A DNA stretch of 40,413 nucleotides, from contig CAMRSM010000032.1 in NCBI GenBank assembly GCA_947053345.1, forward strand, positions 1 to 40,413, given 5' to 3'. Shown here piece by piece: positions 1-8,897 of the stretch. Both the position numbers and the translations under genes were made by a program. Position 1 is the first letter of the stretch; the number at the start of each line of letters is the position of its first letter. The notes beneath the pieces were generated by a model. That model did no database searches and was not told the origin of the DNA. It saw only the letters and a list, made by a program, of their open reading frames with translations. This stretch comes from an uncultured Lachnospiraceae bacterium. Its GTDB lineage: Bacteria; Bacillota; Clostridia; Lachnospirales; Lachnospiraceae.

Positions 1-113
1 CATTGATGTAATTATTTAGTGCGTGATGTGAAAAATGTTGCCAAATCGTTGCCAGTACCTAAACAAATTTGTTTGGAAGCCGCATAAACACTAGCTTTCT
101 AAATCCAATTTCA
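1..113. other. Non-coding edge downstream of guaA
   Basis: This 113-bp stretch follows the guaA stop codon (guaA is on the minus strand) and holds no convincing reading frame. It has a perfect 14-bp palindrome, AAACAAATTTGTTT, at 61-74 and a direct repeat GTTGCCA at 37-43 and 48-54, an 11-bp period that is about one helical turn. The 3' end of guaA is a known target of tyrosine-recombinase integration in other bacteria, so these could be integrase-related sites. No integrase gene is visible, so this is only a possibility. Confidence 0.35.
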
Positions 114-1655
114 TCACTCGAACTCAATCGTCGCCGGCGGCTTCCCCGTACAATCATACATCACCCGGTTAACCCCCTTCACCTCATTCACAATCCGGCT
201 CGTCACCTTTCCCAGCACTTCCCACGGAACCTGCGCGCTCTCCGCCGTCATAAAATCACTCGTCGTCACTGCGCGCAGCGCCACCGCGTAATCATATGTC
301 CTCTCATCTCCCATGACCCCGACGCTTCTCATATTGGTCAGGGCGGCAAAATACTGCCCGAGCTCCTTATCCACCCCAGCTTTCGCAATCTCCTCACGGT
401 AGATCGCATCCGCGTCCTGCACCATTTTCACTTTCTCCGCCGTCACTTCCCCAATGATCCGGATGCCAAGACCCGGCCCCGGGAACGGCTGGCGGAATAC
501 CAGATGATCCGGGATTCCAAGCTCCAGCCCCGCCTTGCGCACCTCATCTTTGAACAGCAGGCGCAACGGTTCAATAATTTCTTTAAAATCAACGCAATCC
601 GGCAGTCCGCCCACATTGTGGTGCGATTTGATCACAGCGGATTTGCCCAGCCCGCTCTCGATCACGTCCGGATAGATCGTGCCCTGTACGAGATAATCCA
701 CTGCCCCGATCTTCTTTGCTTCCTCCTCGAAGACACGGATAAATTCCTCGCCGATGATCTTGCGCTTCTGCTCCGGTTCGGTCACCCCCGCAAGTTTGGC
801 GTAAAAGCGTTCCTGTGCGTTGACACGGATAAAATTCAGCTCATATGAGCCGTTTGATCCAAATACCGCCTCAACTTCATCCCCCTCATTTTTGCGCAAC
901 AGACCGTGGTCAACAAACACGCAGGTTAGCTGGTTCCCGATTGCTTTTGAGAGCAGCACCGCCGCTACCGACGAATCCACGCCGCCGGAAAGCGCGCAGA
1001 GCACCTTGCCGCCGCCAACCTTTTCGCGCAGCTGCGCGATCGTAGTTTCCACGAAGGAAGACATTTTCCAGTCACCCGCGCAGCCACAAACTTTGTATAC
1101 AAAATTCGACAGCATCTGCATGCCCTGTCTGGTGTGCATGACCTCCGGATGGAACTGCGTTGCGTACAGCTTCCGCTCCGGGCATGCCATCGCTGCCGCC
1201 GGGCAGACCGGGGTATGCGCCGTGACAGTAAAGCCCTCCGGCACTTTTGCAATATAGTCCGTATGGCTCATCCAACAGATCGTCCGCTGGTCAACACCTC
1301 CAAAAAGGATATCGGAAGTTTCCACATCAACCTCTGTTTTTCCGAACTCACTGACCGGCGCGGTGGCAACACTGCCGCCGAGCACATGTGCCATCAGCTG
1401 GGAACCATAACAAATGCCGAGAACCGGGATGCCGAGCTCAAATATTTCCTTCGGGCAGCGCGGCGATTCTTCCTTGTAAACGCTGTTCGGCCCACCCGTA
1501 AATATAATGCCCTTCGGATTCATTTCCCGGATTTTTTCAAGGCTCAGCGTGTGCGGGTATACCTCACAATATACATTGCATTCCCTGACTCTGCGCGCGA
1601 TCAGCTGGTTGTACTGCCCCCCAAAATCCATTACAATGATCATTTCCTTTTTCAT
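114..1655 (-). CDS. guaA: GMP synthase (glutamine-hydrolysing)
   Basis: Converts XMP to GMP using ATP and glutamine-derived ammonia, the last step of de novo guanine nucleotide synthesis in the cytoplasm. The 513-residue protein has the expected length and order. An N-terminal class I glutamine amidotransferase domain carries the catalytic triad C82 (in GICYGSQ), H169 and E171 (QFHPE). It is followed by an ATP pyrophosphatase domain with the P-loop SGGVDSS at 223-229 and a C-terminal dimerisation domain ending in [11 protein letters not shown]. The ATG is preceded by GGAGGG. The gene ends in two stop codons (TGATGA). It appears monocistronic, with its own candidate promoter and a different gene family upstream. 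No purine riboswitch was recognised in the leader. Recognition is secure. Confidence 0.97.
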   Translation of the reverse strand: MKKEMIIVMDFGGQYNQLIARRVRECNVYCEVYPHTLSLEKIREMNPKGIIFTGGPNSVYKEESPRCPKEIFELGIPVLGICYGSQLMAHVLGGSVATAPVSEFGKTEVDVETSDILFGGVDQRTICWMSHTDYIAKVPEGFTVTAHTPVCPAAAMACPERKLYATQFHPEVMHTRQGMQMLSNFVYKVCGCAGDWKMSSFVETTIAQLREKVGGGKVLCALSGGVDSSVAAVLLSKAIGNQLTCVFVDHGLLRKNEGDEVEAVFGSNGSYELNFIRVNAQERFYAKLAGVTEPEQKRKIIGEEFIRVFEEEAKKIGAVDYLVQGTIYPDVIESGLGKSAVIKSHHNVGGLPDCVDFKEIIEPLRLLFKDEVRKAGLELGIPDHLVFRQPFPGPGLGIRIIGEVTAEKVKMVQDADAIYREEIAKAGVDKELGQYFAALTNMRSVGVMGDERTYDYAVALRAVTTSDFMTAESAQVPWEVLGKVTSRIVNEVKGVNRVMYDCTGKPPATIEFE

Positions 1656-1740
1656 CTCGATATCCCTCCATAATTTGTGGTTCTTTCTGCAAGTTTCAAA
1701 TTAAGAATCGGGGTAAGGCCAAATAAGTCATCTTTTCCCT

Positions 1741-1770
1741 ATTCTACTACAAAATCAGTGCTCATGCCAG
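1741..1770 (-). promoter_or_regulatory. Candidate guaA promoter
   Basis: On the minus strand CTGGCA (1765-1770) lies 18 bp upstream of TAGAAT (1741-1746), giving 4/6 and 5/6 matches to sigma-A boxes, about 85 bp before the guaA start. It is a moderate match with no independent support. Confidence 0.4.
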
Positions 1771-1832
1771 CCTGAAATCACGGTTTCCCCAAAAGTGAAA
1801 TACATGTTACATTCCGCTGACATATTATGGTA

Positions 1833-2666
1833 CTATTCCTGCATTTCCTTCCTGGCAACGATGACCGTCACCCCAGCGTCCTCAAATACCCGCACATCCT
1901 CCTCCGACGCTTCTTCATCCGTGATCAGCACATCCAGACTGTCCAGCCCGCAGATGCTGATGACCGAATCCATCCCGATCTTTTCCACGGGATACAATCC
2001 GTACACTTTGCGCGAATTTTGGATCACGGTGTTCAGCAGCTCCATGTTTTTTGATTTCTGGACGGAAAGACCGCCTTTGGCGGAAATACAGGCGGATGTG
2101 ATAAAGCATTTGTCAAAATGCAGGCGCTTTAATATTTCCATTGAAAAACCGTCATAAAACGAACCGTTCGCGCTCATTTCCCCGCCGGCCAGAATCACTG
2201 TAATATTCCCTTTCTTGCGCAGTTCCTCGGCAATCGCGATGGAATTGGTCACAACCGTGAAGATTTGGTCATCCGGCATGTTCTGCGCCATCAGATACCC
2301 GACGCTCGCCGCGGTCACATAAACAACCTCCTGCGAGCCGATTTCCTTAATTGCCCGCTTCGCAATGTCCAAATAATTATCCTTCACATTTTCGGCACGC
2401 TCTTTTCCCGTTTTTTCATTTGTCTGCCCGCTCCAGCCAACGCTGCGAATCATGATCGCACCGCCGTGCGTGCGCTTTAACAGACCTTTTTCCTCCAAGA
2501 TCCGCAAGTCGCGTTTCGCGGAATCATAACTGATCCCAAAACGCTGTTGTATCTCGCCCGTCGTGATGCGCCCTGCCTGTCCCAGCATATCCAAAATCGC
2601 CTGATGCCGCTCTTCAATAAATATGATGATCCGCCCCCTTTGATCTGATAAAACAATACAGCCCAC
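1833..2666 (-). CDS. DeoR/GlpR-family transcriptional repressor
   Basis: A DNA-binding repressor of the DeoR family, which usually senses a phosphorylated sugar or nucleoside. The N-terminal winged helix spans roughly residues 18-72 (EERHQAILDML, then SYDSAKRDLRILEEKGLLKRTHGGA) and is followed by a DeoR-type sensor domain. In family members the protein normally begins as MFxEERxxxI. Here the equivalent position is an ATA codon (2622-2624) preceded by AAAGGGGG, so the true start is unclear. The listed start is a GTG at 2664-2666 with AGGGG seven bases upstream, adding 14 unusual residues. The gene stands alone with no obvious catabolic genes beside it, so the ligand and targets cannot be inferred. 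Autoregulation is plausible because a palindrome overlaps its promoter. Family assignment is secure, start uncertain. Confidence 0.85.
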   Translation of the reverse strand: MGCIVLSDQRGRIIIFIEERHQAILDMLGQAGRITTGEIQQRFGISYDSAKRDLRILEEKGLLKRTHGGAIMIRSVGWSGQTNEKTGKERAENVKDNYLDIAKRAIKEIGSQEVVYVTAASVGYLMAQNMPDDQIFTVVTNSIAIAEELRKKGNITVILAGGEMSANGSFYDGFSMEILKRLHFDKCFITSACISAKGGLSVQKSKNMELLNTVIQNSRKVYGLYPVEKIGMDSVISICGLDSLDVLITDEEASEEDVRVFEDAGVTVIVARKEMQE

Positions 2667-2700
2667 AGCCAGACCCCTGCAATATGCATCTCAGTTCCTT

Positions 2701-2712
2701 TATGTTAACATA
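2701..2712. promoter_or_regulatory. Palindromic candidate operator
   Basis: The perfect 12-bp palindrome TATGTTAACATA overlaps the -10 box and the expected transcription start of the DeoR-type repressor gene. Its place fits an autoregulatory operator. That it is bound by this repressor is inference. Confidence 0.45.
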
Positions 2713-2738
2713 TTATCACTCTTATTCCCGTTTGTCAA
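2710..2738 (-). promoter_or_regulatory. Strong sigma-A promoter of the DeoR-type repressor
   Basis: TTGACA (2733-2738), a 17-bp spacer and TAATAT (2710-2715) on the minus strand, about 45 bp upstream of the repressor's GTG start. The -35 box is perfect. Confidence 0.75.
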
Positions 2739-2854
2739 GTAATTCCATCTTCTTATTCTATATCCATTCACTATAATTAACGTTTATCAACATTTTTTCT
2801 TTGAACTTCTCTTCATCGAAACAATTTTTCCGAATCGCTTCCAAGAAATCCAGG

Positions 2855-2915
2855 CAAAACGGGCAGGGAATCGGAAGCCACCAAAAGCCTCTCACCCGAT
2901 TCCCTGCCCGTTTTG
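2855..2915. terminator. Long stem-loop after the yfbR-like gene
   Basis: A perfect 20-bp inverted repeat (arms 2855-2874 and 2896-2915, 21-nt loop) begins three bases after the stop of the HD-domain gene. On the plus strand the right arm leads into TTTTGTTTTA, while the minus strand has no good U-tract. It probably ends transcription, but the unusually long stem and loop are not a textbook terminator. Confidence 0.6.
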
Positions 2916-2917
2916 TT

Positions 2918-3505
2918 TTACACCATCCCCAATTCATCCAGCGTCTTCCCATACGCCGTGAGAAATTCCCTCATAAAATCCTCTGCCTCCACCAGCCCCA
3001 TCCCATGCAGTGCCGCCGTAATCGTTTCCTTTGCACTCCGAAACTCTGTGTTTCCCGCCTTTTCCTCCTCAATGCATTTAATCAGGGCAGACAATTTATC
3101 CGCCGCCTTAACAAGCCTGCAGATATATTCCTCGCTTTCCTCCGGGAAAAAGATCGCTTCATAATCCGGCCGCAGTTCTTCCGGCAACATGGAAAGCAGC
3201 TGTCTTGCCGCCTTGTTCTCAATATCCTTAAATGCCCCTTGGATGCTTGCGTTGTAATATTTGATCGGTGTCGGCATATCCCCTGTGATAATCTCGGTCG
3301 CATCGTGGTATAAACCGATCAGCGCCGCCTTCTTCGCATCCAAGTTCTTCCTGTAACGGCGGTTGCCAATGACCGCCAGCGCATGCGCCAGCATCGACAC
3401 CTCAAGGGAATGTTCACTGATATTTTCCTTCATGGAATTGCGCATCAGCGCCCAGCGCTCAATATATTTCATTCTTGACATCATCGCGTAAAAATCCCGT
3501 TCCAT
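2918..3505 (-). CDS. HD-domain 5'-nucleotidase, YfbR-like
   Basis: Likely a cytoplasmic HD-superfamily phosphohydrolase related to E. coli YfbR, which removes the 5'-phosphate from deoxyribonucleoside monophosphates. The 195-residue frame lines up with YfbR along its whole length. R17/W18 (IERW) correspond to the substrate-contacting R18/W19 of YfbR. Metal ligands H32 (SEHSLEV) and H67-D68 (YHDATE) are present, with a later Asp in VKAADKL. E71, the expected catalytic acid neighbour, is also there. The frame is open upstream to 3616, but the ATG at 3503-3505 preceded by GAGAGGA matches the family N-terminus, so it is preferred. The gene stands alone between non-coding stretches. The substrate range is inferred from the family. 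Confidence 0.88.
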   Translation of the reverse strand: MERDFYAMMSRMKYIERWALMRNSMKENISEHSLEVSMLAHALAVIGNRRYRKNLDAKKAALIGLYHDATEIITGDMPTPIKYYNASIQGAFKDIENKAARQLLSMLPEELRPDYEAIFFPEESEEYICRLVKAADKLSALIKCIEEEKAGNTEFRSAKETITAALHGMGLVEAEDFMREFLTAYGKTLDELGMV

Positions 3506-3799
3506 CTTTCCTCTCATTCCGCCGCGCAAGCAGCATCCCCGCCAAAAAAATTTCGCGGAGTTGACTTTCATTCTACAGCAGTCCCCCCATATCAGCAAAC
3601 TCCTCGCGCAGCACAAGCCATCTCACAAAACTTTCACAGAGCTAGGTTGCATCCCCACCGACAACTCCGTCCATACCAGCAAACTACTTGCACAGCACAA
3701 GCCTTCCACAAAAAATTTTGCGAAACCAGCCATTGCATCCTACCGGAAGATTCGAAAGGGGATCCTCCCAAAACCCCTTCCGCCTATCTTACGCCCCTT
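3506..3799. repeat. Non-coding gap with a degenerate ~84-bp tandem duplication
   Basis: This interval has no gene. Two related copies lie at about 3588-3655 and 3672-3740, sharing CAGCAAACT..CT..C.CAGCACAAGCC and a later GCATCC. A weaker third trace (CCAAAAAAATTTCGCG) lies near 3542-3558. A short AAGGGG/CCCCTT hairpin at about 3758-3781 could end transcription of the next gene to the right (minus strand). Confidence 0.5.
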
Positions 3800-4915
3800 T
3801 CACACTTTCCACTCCATCTTCCCAACCTCCCCATACAGCCCTGCCGCCGTCTCCTCGATCACCTTCCGCTCCTTCTCCGGGATTTTCCCAAACGCCTCAA
3901 ACGTCATCTTCTTTCCCTTCTTCTTCCAGCGCCCTGCCACCGTTCCGTCTAACAAAACCGGCGGCATTACGATCCCTGCAAGGTTAAAGATCCCGCGCAG
4001 ATGCTCCTGCGGCAGGAAAATACTTTCTTCCTTCTTATACCCCAGCATCAACTGATCAAACCCTGCCAAGAGCACGCACTTTGGGATATCCGGAACATTT
4101 TTTGGCAATTTCCCAAGATAAAAATAATCCTTGCCGCCAGCTTCCACCTTCTCAAGCGGCAGTCCCGCCATCAGCTCCCTCGCACGCGCCTGCGTGCAGT
4201 GATAATAATACGCGAAATCTTTTGCTGTCGCAGGTGCGAAATGCATAAAATACCGCCTGGCAATTTCCCGTTCGGCGGCCTCCTTTCCCATTGGCACGAA
4301 ATCCGGCGAGAGCATAAATTCTTTATTCCCGCATACCCGGTAACACAAAAAACCGCGCCCGCAGAGCTCCCGCATCCCGCCGCCCCAGGGGTTAAACATC
4401 GCCTCCATTTCCGGCTGCGTCATGCCGTTTTTTGCACAAACCTCTTTTAATTCCTCCCTCGTGCAGATTCCCTCGGAAATTTTCTTCAAAACGAACTGCG
4501 AAAAATATTTCTGCCGCTCGGGCACCAACACCCATGCAAAACCATTTTTGCGGTATTCCTCCGCCGCTTCCGAGTATCCTTCCTTCTCCCGCACATACTG
4601 GTATGTTTCCTCTTTCGCAATGGCATATCCTTTAAAATCCTCACTGTGGTACTGCGCCGCATCATGTAAGAAAAGCGCCAGGTCATCTTCAGCGAATGCA
4701 TGGACGGTTCCCCGCACCGTCCAATTTTTCACAAGGCCGTCACCGAAATTCCCGGTTGTGATTTCCTCGTTGCAGCGTATTTTCAGGCTGTAAAAAACGT
4801 TTGGCATAAACTGCGCCTGCAGACCCATAAGATCATGGCAGACCGTGTACTTATCCGCCGGATCCGTGATATGCTGGCGGTAAAGACGCAGCGCTTTCAG
4901 CTCGCAAATATCCAT
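3800..4915 (-). CDS. Winged-helix protein of the AlkZ/YcaQ (HTH_42) family
   Basis: The 371-residue protein resembles the HTH_42 family (DUF1006), which includes the DNA glycosylases AlkZ and YcaQ/AlkX that unhook interstrand crosslinks or remove bulky alkylated bases. Near the N-terminus it carries GLQAQF, with glutamines 33 and 35 in the Q-x-Q arrangement that is catalytic in AlkZ. The family's WTVRGTVHAF segment follows around residues 65-75. The ATG is preceded by GAGGAAAT. The gene stands alone and shares no operon with the uvr genes further right, but the nearby repair cluster fits a DNA-repair role. A non-repair winged-helix function cannot be excluded, since most family members are untested. 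Confidence 0.78.
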   Translation of the reverse strand: MDICELKALRLYRQHITDPADKYTVCHDLMGLQAQFMPNVFYSLKIRCNEEITTGNFGDGLVKNWTVRGTVHAFAEDDLALFLHDAAQYHSEDFKGYAIAKEETYQYVREKEGYSEAAEEYRKNGFAWVLVPERQKYFSQFVLKKISEGICTREELKEVCAKNGMTQPEMEAMFNPWGGGMRELCGRGFLCYRVCGNKEFMLSPDFVPMGKEAAEREIARRYFMHFAPATAKDFAYYYHCTQARARELMAGLPLEKVEAGGKDYFYLGKLPKNVPDIPKCVLLAGFDQLMLGYKKEESIFLPQEHLRGIFNLAGIVMPPVLLDGTVAGRWKKKGKKMTFEAFGKIPEKERKVIEETAAGLYGEVGKMEWKV

Positions 4916-5115
4916 ATTTCCTCACATTCCGCCGCAGGCAGACAGCTTACTTTTGATTAAAAATATCAAATCACCCAAAATACAAGGTGATACTCTGGTC
5001 ATCCGGCGGCAATCCCGCAAAATATATTTTTTATTTTTCCTCCATTCCTTGTTCTGTCAGTTCGCGTCTTTGCATCCCGTCAATTCCTATTTTGTTTTCC
5101 TTCGTCAAACTTTCC
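4916..5115. other. AT-rich non-coding gap
   Basis: No gene is seen between the AlkZ-like gene and the uvrA-linked remnant. It contains a short inverted repeat, TTTGAT-N7-ATCAAA, near 4957-4975, and T-rich runs around 5025-5045. A minus-strand promoter for the AlkZ-like gene is expected here, but no convincing -35/-10 pair stands out. Confidence 0.4.
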
Positions 5116-5385
5116 CTACACAAAAATGCACCAATTTACCCCCAACCGATCCACCGCAACAAACTGATACGGACTGAAATCGCACGGCGCAGGCTGCGTA
5201 CAGATCGCTGCATCTTCCTTTCGCACCTCGTATGCCTTCCTGACATACTCTTCTCCAAAATGAAAGCAAAATTGCATCGTGCTTCCCGTCTCCACCTCCT
5301 CATCGATCTCACTAAATGCCAATATCTGCCCAAATGCATTTAATTCCGAATGCATACCACCGTGCCCGTCCGGATGCGCGCACAA
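5116..5385 (-). pseudogene. Protein-like open frame just after uvrA, probable gene remnant
   Basis: The 89-codon frame runs in the same direction and the same reading frame as uvrA, starting 12 bases after the uvrA stop. Its composition is protein-like (GHGGMHSELNAFGQILAFSE, ending GVNWCIFV). There is no ATG until residue 11. The only upstream start candidate is a TTG with GGAG too close to it. I do not recognise the family. It could be the 3' end of a gene whose 5' part was lost, or a small gene translated by coupling to uvrA. UvrA itself ends at its normal C-terminus, so read-through is unlikely to be functional. Confidence 0.4.
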
Positions 5386-5397
5386 AAGCTCCGCGTC

Positions 5398-8229
5398 TCA
5401 CTTCAAATATTTCTTCACATACTGCCCCGTATATGACTTTTTCTTTTTCGCGATCTCCTCCGGCGTTCCGGTTGCGATCACCGTGCCGCCCTTGTCACCG
5501 CCCTCCGGTCCGATATCAATGATATGGTCCGCCGTCTTGATCACATCCAGATTATGCTCGATCACGACCACCGTGTTGCCGCCCTCGGTCAGCCGCTGCA
5601 AAATGTCGACCAGTTTGTGTACGTCTGCGAAATGAAGCCCGGTCGTCGGCTCGTCCAGAATATAGATCGTCCTGCCCGTGCTTCTGCGGCTTAATTCCGT
5701 CGCAAGCTTGATGCGCTGCGCCTCCCCGCCCGAGAGTGATGTGGACGGATGCCCCAGTTTCAGGTAGGAAAGCCCAACATCATTCAGGGTCTCAATCTTG
5801 CGCTTGATTGACGGAACATTCTCAAAGAAATGCACCGCCTCCTCGATCGTCATATCCAGCACGTCAAAAATTGACTTGCCCTTATATTTCACATCCAGTG
5901 TCTCGCGGTTGTAGCGCTTGCCCTCGCACACCTCACACGGCACATATACATCCGGCAGGAAATTCATCTCGATCTTCACGATGCCGTCGCCGGAACAGGC
6001 CTCGCAGCGCCCGCCCTTGACGTTGAAACTGAAACGCCCTTTCTGGTAGCCTTTCATCTTCGCGTCCTGCGTGGACGCGAACAGATCGCGGATCATGTCA
6101 AACACACCCGTGTAGGTCGCCGGATTGGAGCGCGGCGTGCGCCCGATCGGCGACTGGTCAATACTGATGACTTTGTCAAGCTGCTCCACACCGGTGATCT
6201 CGTCATGGGCACCCGGGATCGTACGGGCGCGGTTTAGTTTTTTTGCGAGGCACTTGTAAAGAATCTCATTGACAAGCGAACTCTTGCCCGAACCGGACAC
6301 ACCCGTGACACAGGTAAACACGCCAAGCGGGATATCCACGTCGATATTTTTCAGGTTGTGCTCCCTCGCGCCTTTTACCGTCAACATCCCGGTTGGCGTG
6401 CGGCGCTTTTTCGGCACCGGGATCTCAACCCGATGGGCAAGATACGCGCCCGTAACGGATTCCGGAACCGCCATGATCTCCTCCGCCGTGCCGACTGCGA
6501 CCACTTCACCGCCGTGGTCGCCCGCGCCAGGGCCGATATCCACGATGCAGTCCGCCGCGAACATCGTGTCCTCGTCATGCTCCACAACGATCAGTGTATT
6601 GCCGAGGTCGCGCAGGTGCTTTAAGGTTGCCAGCAGCTTGTCATTATCCCTCTGGTGCAGGCCGATGCTCGGCTCATCCAAGATATACGCCACACCGACA
6701 AGCCCGGATCCGATCTGGGTCGCAAGGCGGATGCGCTGCGCCTCCCCGCCGGAGAGGGAGCCCGTCGCGCGAGAGAGCGTGAGGTAATCCAGCCCGACAT
6801 CGACTAAGAATTGCAGGCGCGCACGGATCTCCCGCAGGATCAGCTCACCGATCTTTTCCTGCTGCGCCGTCAGCTTCAGCTCCGCCATAAAATCCCGCAG
6901 TTTCCAGATGGAATAATCCGTGACTTCCGCGATGTTCCTGTTCCCGATCGTCACCGCGAGCGCCCCCTGCTTTAAGCGCTTGCCCTTGCAGAGCGCGCAT
7001 GGCGTTGAAGTCATAAAGGTCTCGTACTCTGCTTTTAGCCCTTCCGAGCCCGATTCCCGGTAACGGCGTTCCACATTGCGGATCAGCCCTTCAAACTCCA
7101 CATCATAAGTCCCCTCTCCGCGCTGCCCGCGGTAATGCACCTTGACCTTGCGCCCGTTTGTACCATAGATCAGCATATGGCGGATCTCTTCCGGCAGCTC
7201 CTGGTACGGCGTGTCCAGATCAAATTGATATTCTTCCGCCAGCGCGTCCAGGGTGCAGCGCGTGTAGCTCGTCTTGTCGACCGCCGACTGCCATCCCGGT
7301 ACGGCGATCGCACCGCCTGCAAGGCTCACCGACTTATCCGGGATCATCAGTTCCTCCGAAAATTCCATCTTGATGCCGATACCGTGGCATTCCGGGCACG
7401 CGCCGAACGGGTTGTTGAACGAGAAATAACGCGGCTCCAGCTCCTCGATGCTGATGCCGCAGTCCGGGCAGGCAAAGCTCTGGCTGAATGTCAGCTCGCC
7501 CTGCCCGATGACATCCACAACAAGCAGGCCGTCCGTCAGCTTTAACACGCTCTCGATTGAGTCCGCCATGCGCTTTTCGATCCCTGCTTTCACGACCAGA
7601 CGGTCAATGACGACATCAATATAGTGCTTAATGTTTTTTTCCAGCTTGATCTCCTCGCTCAGGTCGTACATATTGCCGTCCACGCGCACACGAACATAAC
7701 CGCTGCGTTTCGCCTGCTCAAAAATCTTTGCATGCTCACCCTTGCGGCCGCGCACGATCGGGGCTAAAAGCTGCAGTTTCGTCCCCTCCGGCTGCTTCAT
7801 GATCTCGTCTACCATCTCGTCCACCGTCTGCCTGCGGATCTCGCGCCCGCATTTCGGACAGTGCGGAATGCCGATGCGCGCGTAGAGGAGACGGAAGTAA
7901 TCGTAAATCTCCGTCACCGTGCCGACCGTGGAACGAGGGTTGCGGTTCGTCGACTTCTGGTCGATCGAAATTGCCGGGGAAAGCCCCTCGATACTCTCGA
8001 CATTCGGCTTTTCCATCTGTCCCAAAAACATGCGCGCGTAGGAGGAGAGCGATTCCATATAGCGCCGCTGCCCCTCCGCGTAGATTGTATCAAACGCGAG
8101 CGACGACTTGCCGGAACCGCTAAGCCCCGTCAGCACGACAAACTCATTGCGCGGGATGTCCACGTCGATCCCTTTCAGATTGTGCTCCCTTGCACCGCGT
8201 ATCCTGATATACTCTTTCTTGCCGTTCAT
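5398..8229 (-). CDS. uvrA: Excinuclease ABC subunit A
   Basis: The damage-recognition ATPase of nucleotide excision repair, which loads UvrB onto damaged DNA. The 943-residue protein has the full tandem ABC layout. Walker [10 protein letters not shown] is at 35-43, zinc-binding pairs CPDC (254-257) and CPEC (278-281) follow, and the first signature LSGGEAQR is at 492-499. The second Walker [10 protein letters not shown] is at 643-651, followed by the C-terminal zinc module (CEAC, CEVC) and a second LSGGEAQR. The ATG has AGAGGA nine bases upstream. It is the third gene of a uvrB-orf-uvrA run on the minus strand, about 140 bp after the small membrane protein gene. Nothing essential is missing. 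Confidence 0.98.
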   Translation of the reverse strand: MNGKKEYIRIRGAREHNLKGIDVDIPRNEFVVLTGLSGSGKSSLAFDTIYAEGQRRYMESLSSYARMFLGQMEKPNVESIEGLSPAISIDQKSTNRNPRSTVGTVTEIYDYFRLLYARIGIPHCPKCGREIRRQTVDEMVDEIMKQPEGTKLQLLAPIVRGRKGEHAKIFEQAKRSGYVRVRVDGNMYDLSEEIKLEKNIKHYIDVVIDRLVVKAGIEKRMADSIESVLKLTDGLLVVDVIGQGELTFSQSFACPDCGISIEELEPRYFSFNNPFGACPECHGIGIKMEFSEELMIPDKSVSLAGGAIAVPGWQSAVDKTSYTRCTLDALAEEYQFDLDTPYQELPEEIRHMLIYGTNGRKVKVHYRGQRGEGTYDVEFEGLIRNVERRYRESGSEGLKAEYETFMTSTPCALCKGKRLKQGALAVTIGNRNIAEVTDYSIWKLRDFMAELKLTAQQEKIGELILREIRARLQFLVDVGLDYLTLSRATGSLSGGEAQRIRLATQIGSGLVGVAYILDEPSIGLHQRDNDKLLATLKHLRDLGNTLIVVEHDEDTMFAADCIVDIGPGAGDHGGEVVAVGTAEEIMAVPESVTGAYLAHRVEIPVPKKRRTPTGMLTVKGAREHNLKNIDVDIPLGVFTCVTGVSGSGKSSLVNEILYKCLAKKLNRARTIPGAHDEITGVEQLDKVISIDQSPIGRTPRSNPATYTGVFDMIRDLFASTQDAKMKGYQKGRFSFNVKGGRCEACSGDGIVKIEMNFLPDVYVPCEVCEGKRYNRETLDVKYKGKSIFDVLDMTIEEAVHFFENVPSIKRKIETLNDVGLSYLKLGHPSTSLSGGEAQRIKLATELSRRSTGRTIYILDEPTTGLHFADVHKLVDILQRLTEGGNTVVVIEHNLDVIKTADHIIDIGPEGGDKGGTVIATGTPEEIAKKKKSYTGQYVKKYLK

Positions 8230-8368
8230 ATGAAATCCTCTTTCTGCAAGGCAGCCTGCCGCGCCTTTGCGTAATTTATTATATTTTAACCGGACATCCT
8301 TCCGTTTGTCCAGATCCGTTCTTGACCGCAGACCGCAATCATGACAACGAAACAGACGCTACCATCGA

Positions 8369-8884
8369 CTAACTTTCCATCCCGCTCCCCTGATACTGCC
8401 ACCGCAGTTCACATTCCCCGCTGGCATTCATAAACTCCCAATGTAAAAAATACCTCGCTCCTGCCTGCAATTCCACACTGCCCTCACTTAATTTGGGATC
8501 CAGCCTCAAAACCACATGCTTCTGCACATCCCTCAGTTCAATCCACGCATTTCCCTTCGTAAACCGGCAGTCAATCCAAAATACATATTCCCCCGCACCG
8601 GGATAATAAAGCGGATGCTCCAACCAGCCGGAACAGGAGCGCAGCGTGGCAGTATCCCGGTCAAACCCCGGCCGGAAAATGATCACCAGGGCGGCAATGC
8701 TCTTGCGGACTACCATTCCCGGCGGATAGCTTTGACCCGCCATAAACTTTCCGCACTCCGCCGAAACCCGGTTCAACCACCGCGCGATCCCCTTCGGAAC
8801 CATGCGGTTCCTCCAAAGCATCACACAAGCCAGCACCGGAAGCGCCAAGCAAGTAACCGGAACAAAAAACCATCCCATCTCCAA
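8369..8884 (-). CDS. Membrane-anchored hypothetical protein between uvrB and uvrA
   Basis: A 171-residue protein of unknown family. One N-terminal hydrophobic segment (about residues 4-24, FVPVTCLALPVLACVML) is followed by a basic stretch (WRNRMVPKGIARWLNRV). The rest is mostly beta-prone and soluble (FWIDCRFTKGNAWIELRD, YFLHWEFMNASGECELRW), suggesting a single-pass anchor with a cytoplasmic or surface domain. The ATG lies 13 bases after the uvrB stop and has AAGGGGG upstream, so it is surely co-transcribed with uvrB. A link to repair is only positional. It may be a passenger gene. Confidence 0.7.
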   Translation of the reverse strand: MEMGWFFVPVTCLALPVLACVMLWRNRMVPKGIARWLNRVSAECGKFMAGQSYPPGMVVRKSIAALVIIFRPGFDRDTATLRSCSGWLEHPLYYPGAGEYVFWIDCRFTKGNAWIELRDVQKHVVLRLDPKLSEGSVELQAGARYFLHWEFMNASGECELRWQYQGSGMES

Positions 8885-8897
8885 TCCCCCTTAATAC

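Noticed and set aside
1656-1832. Purine riboswitch in the guaA leader
   Set aside because: The conserved purine-aptamer core and P1 pairing could not be found.
5398-5400. Stop-codon read-through extending UvrA
   Set aside because: UvrA already has its normal C-terminus and no read-through context was recognised; the shared frame is probably chance.
6532-6539. GCCGATAT on the plus strand inside uvrA as a sigma-28 promoter
   Set aside because: No TAAA lies 14-16 bp upstream and no plus-strand gene follows.
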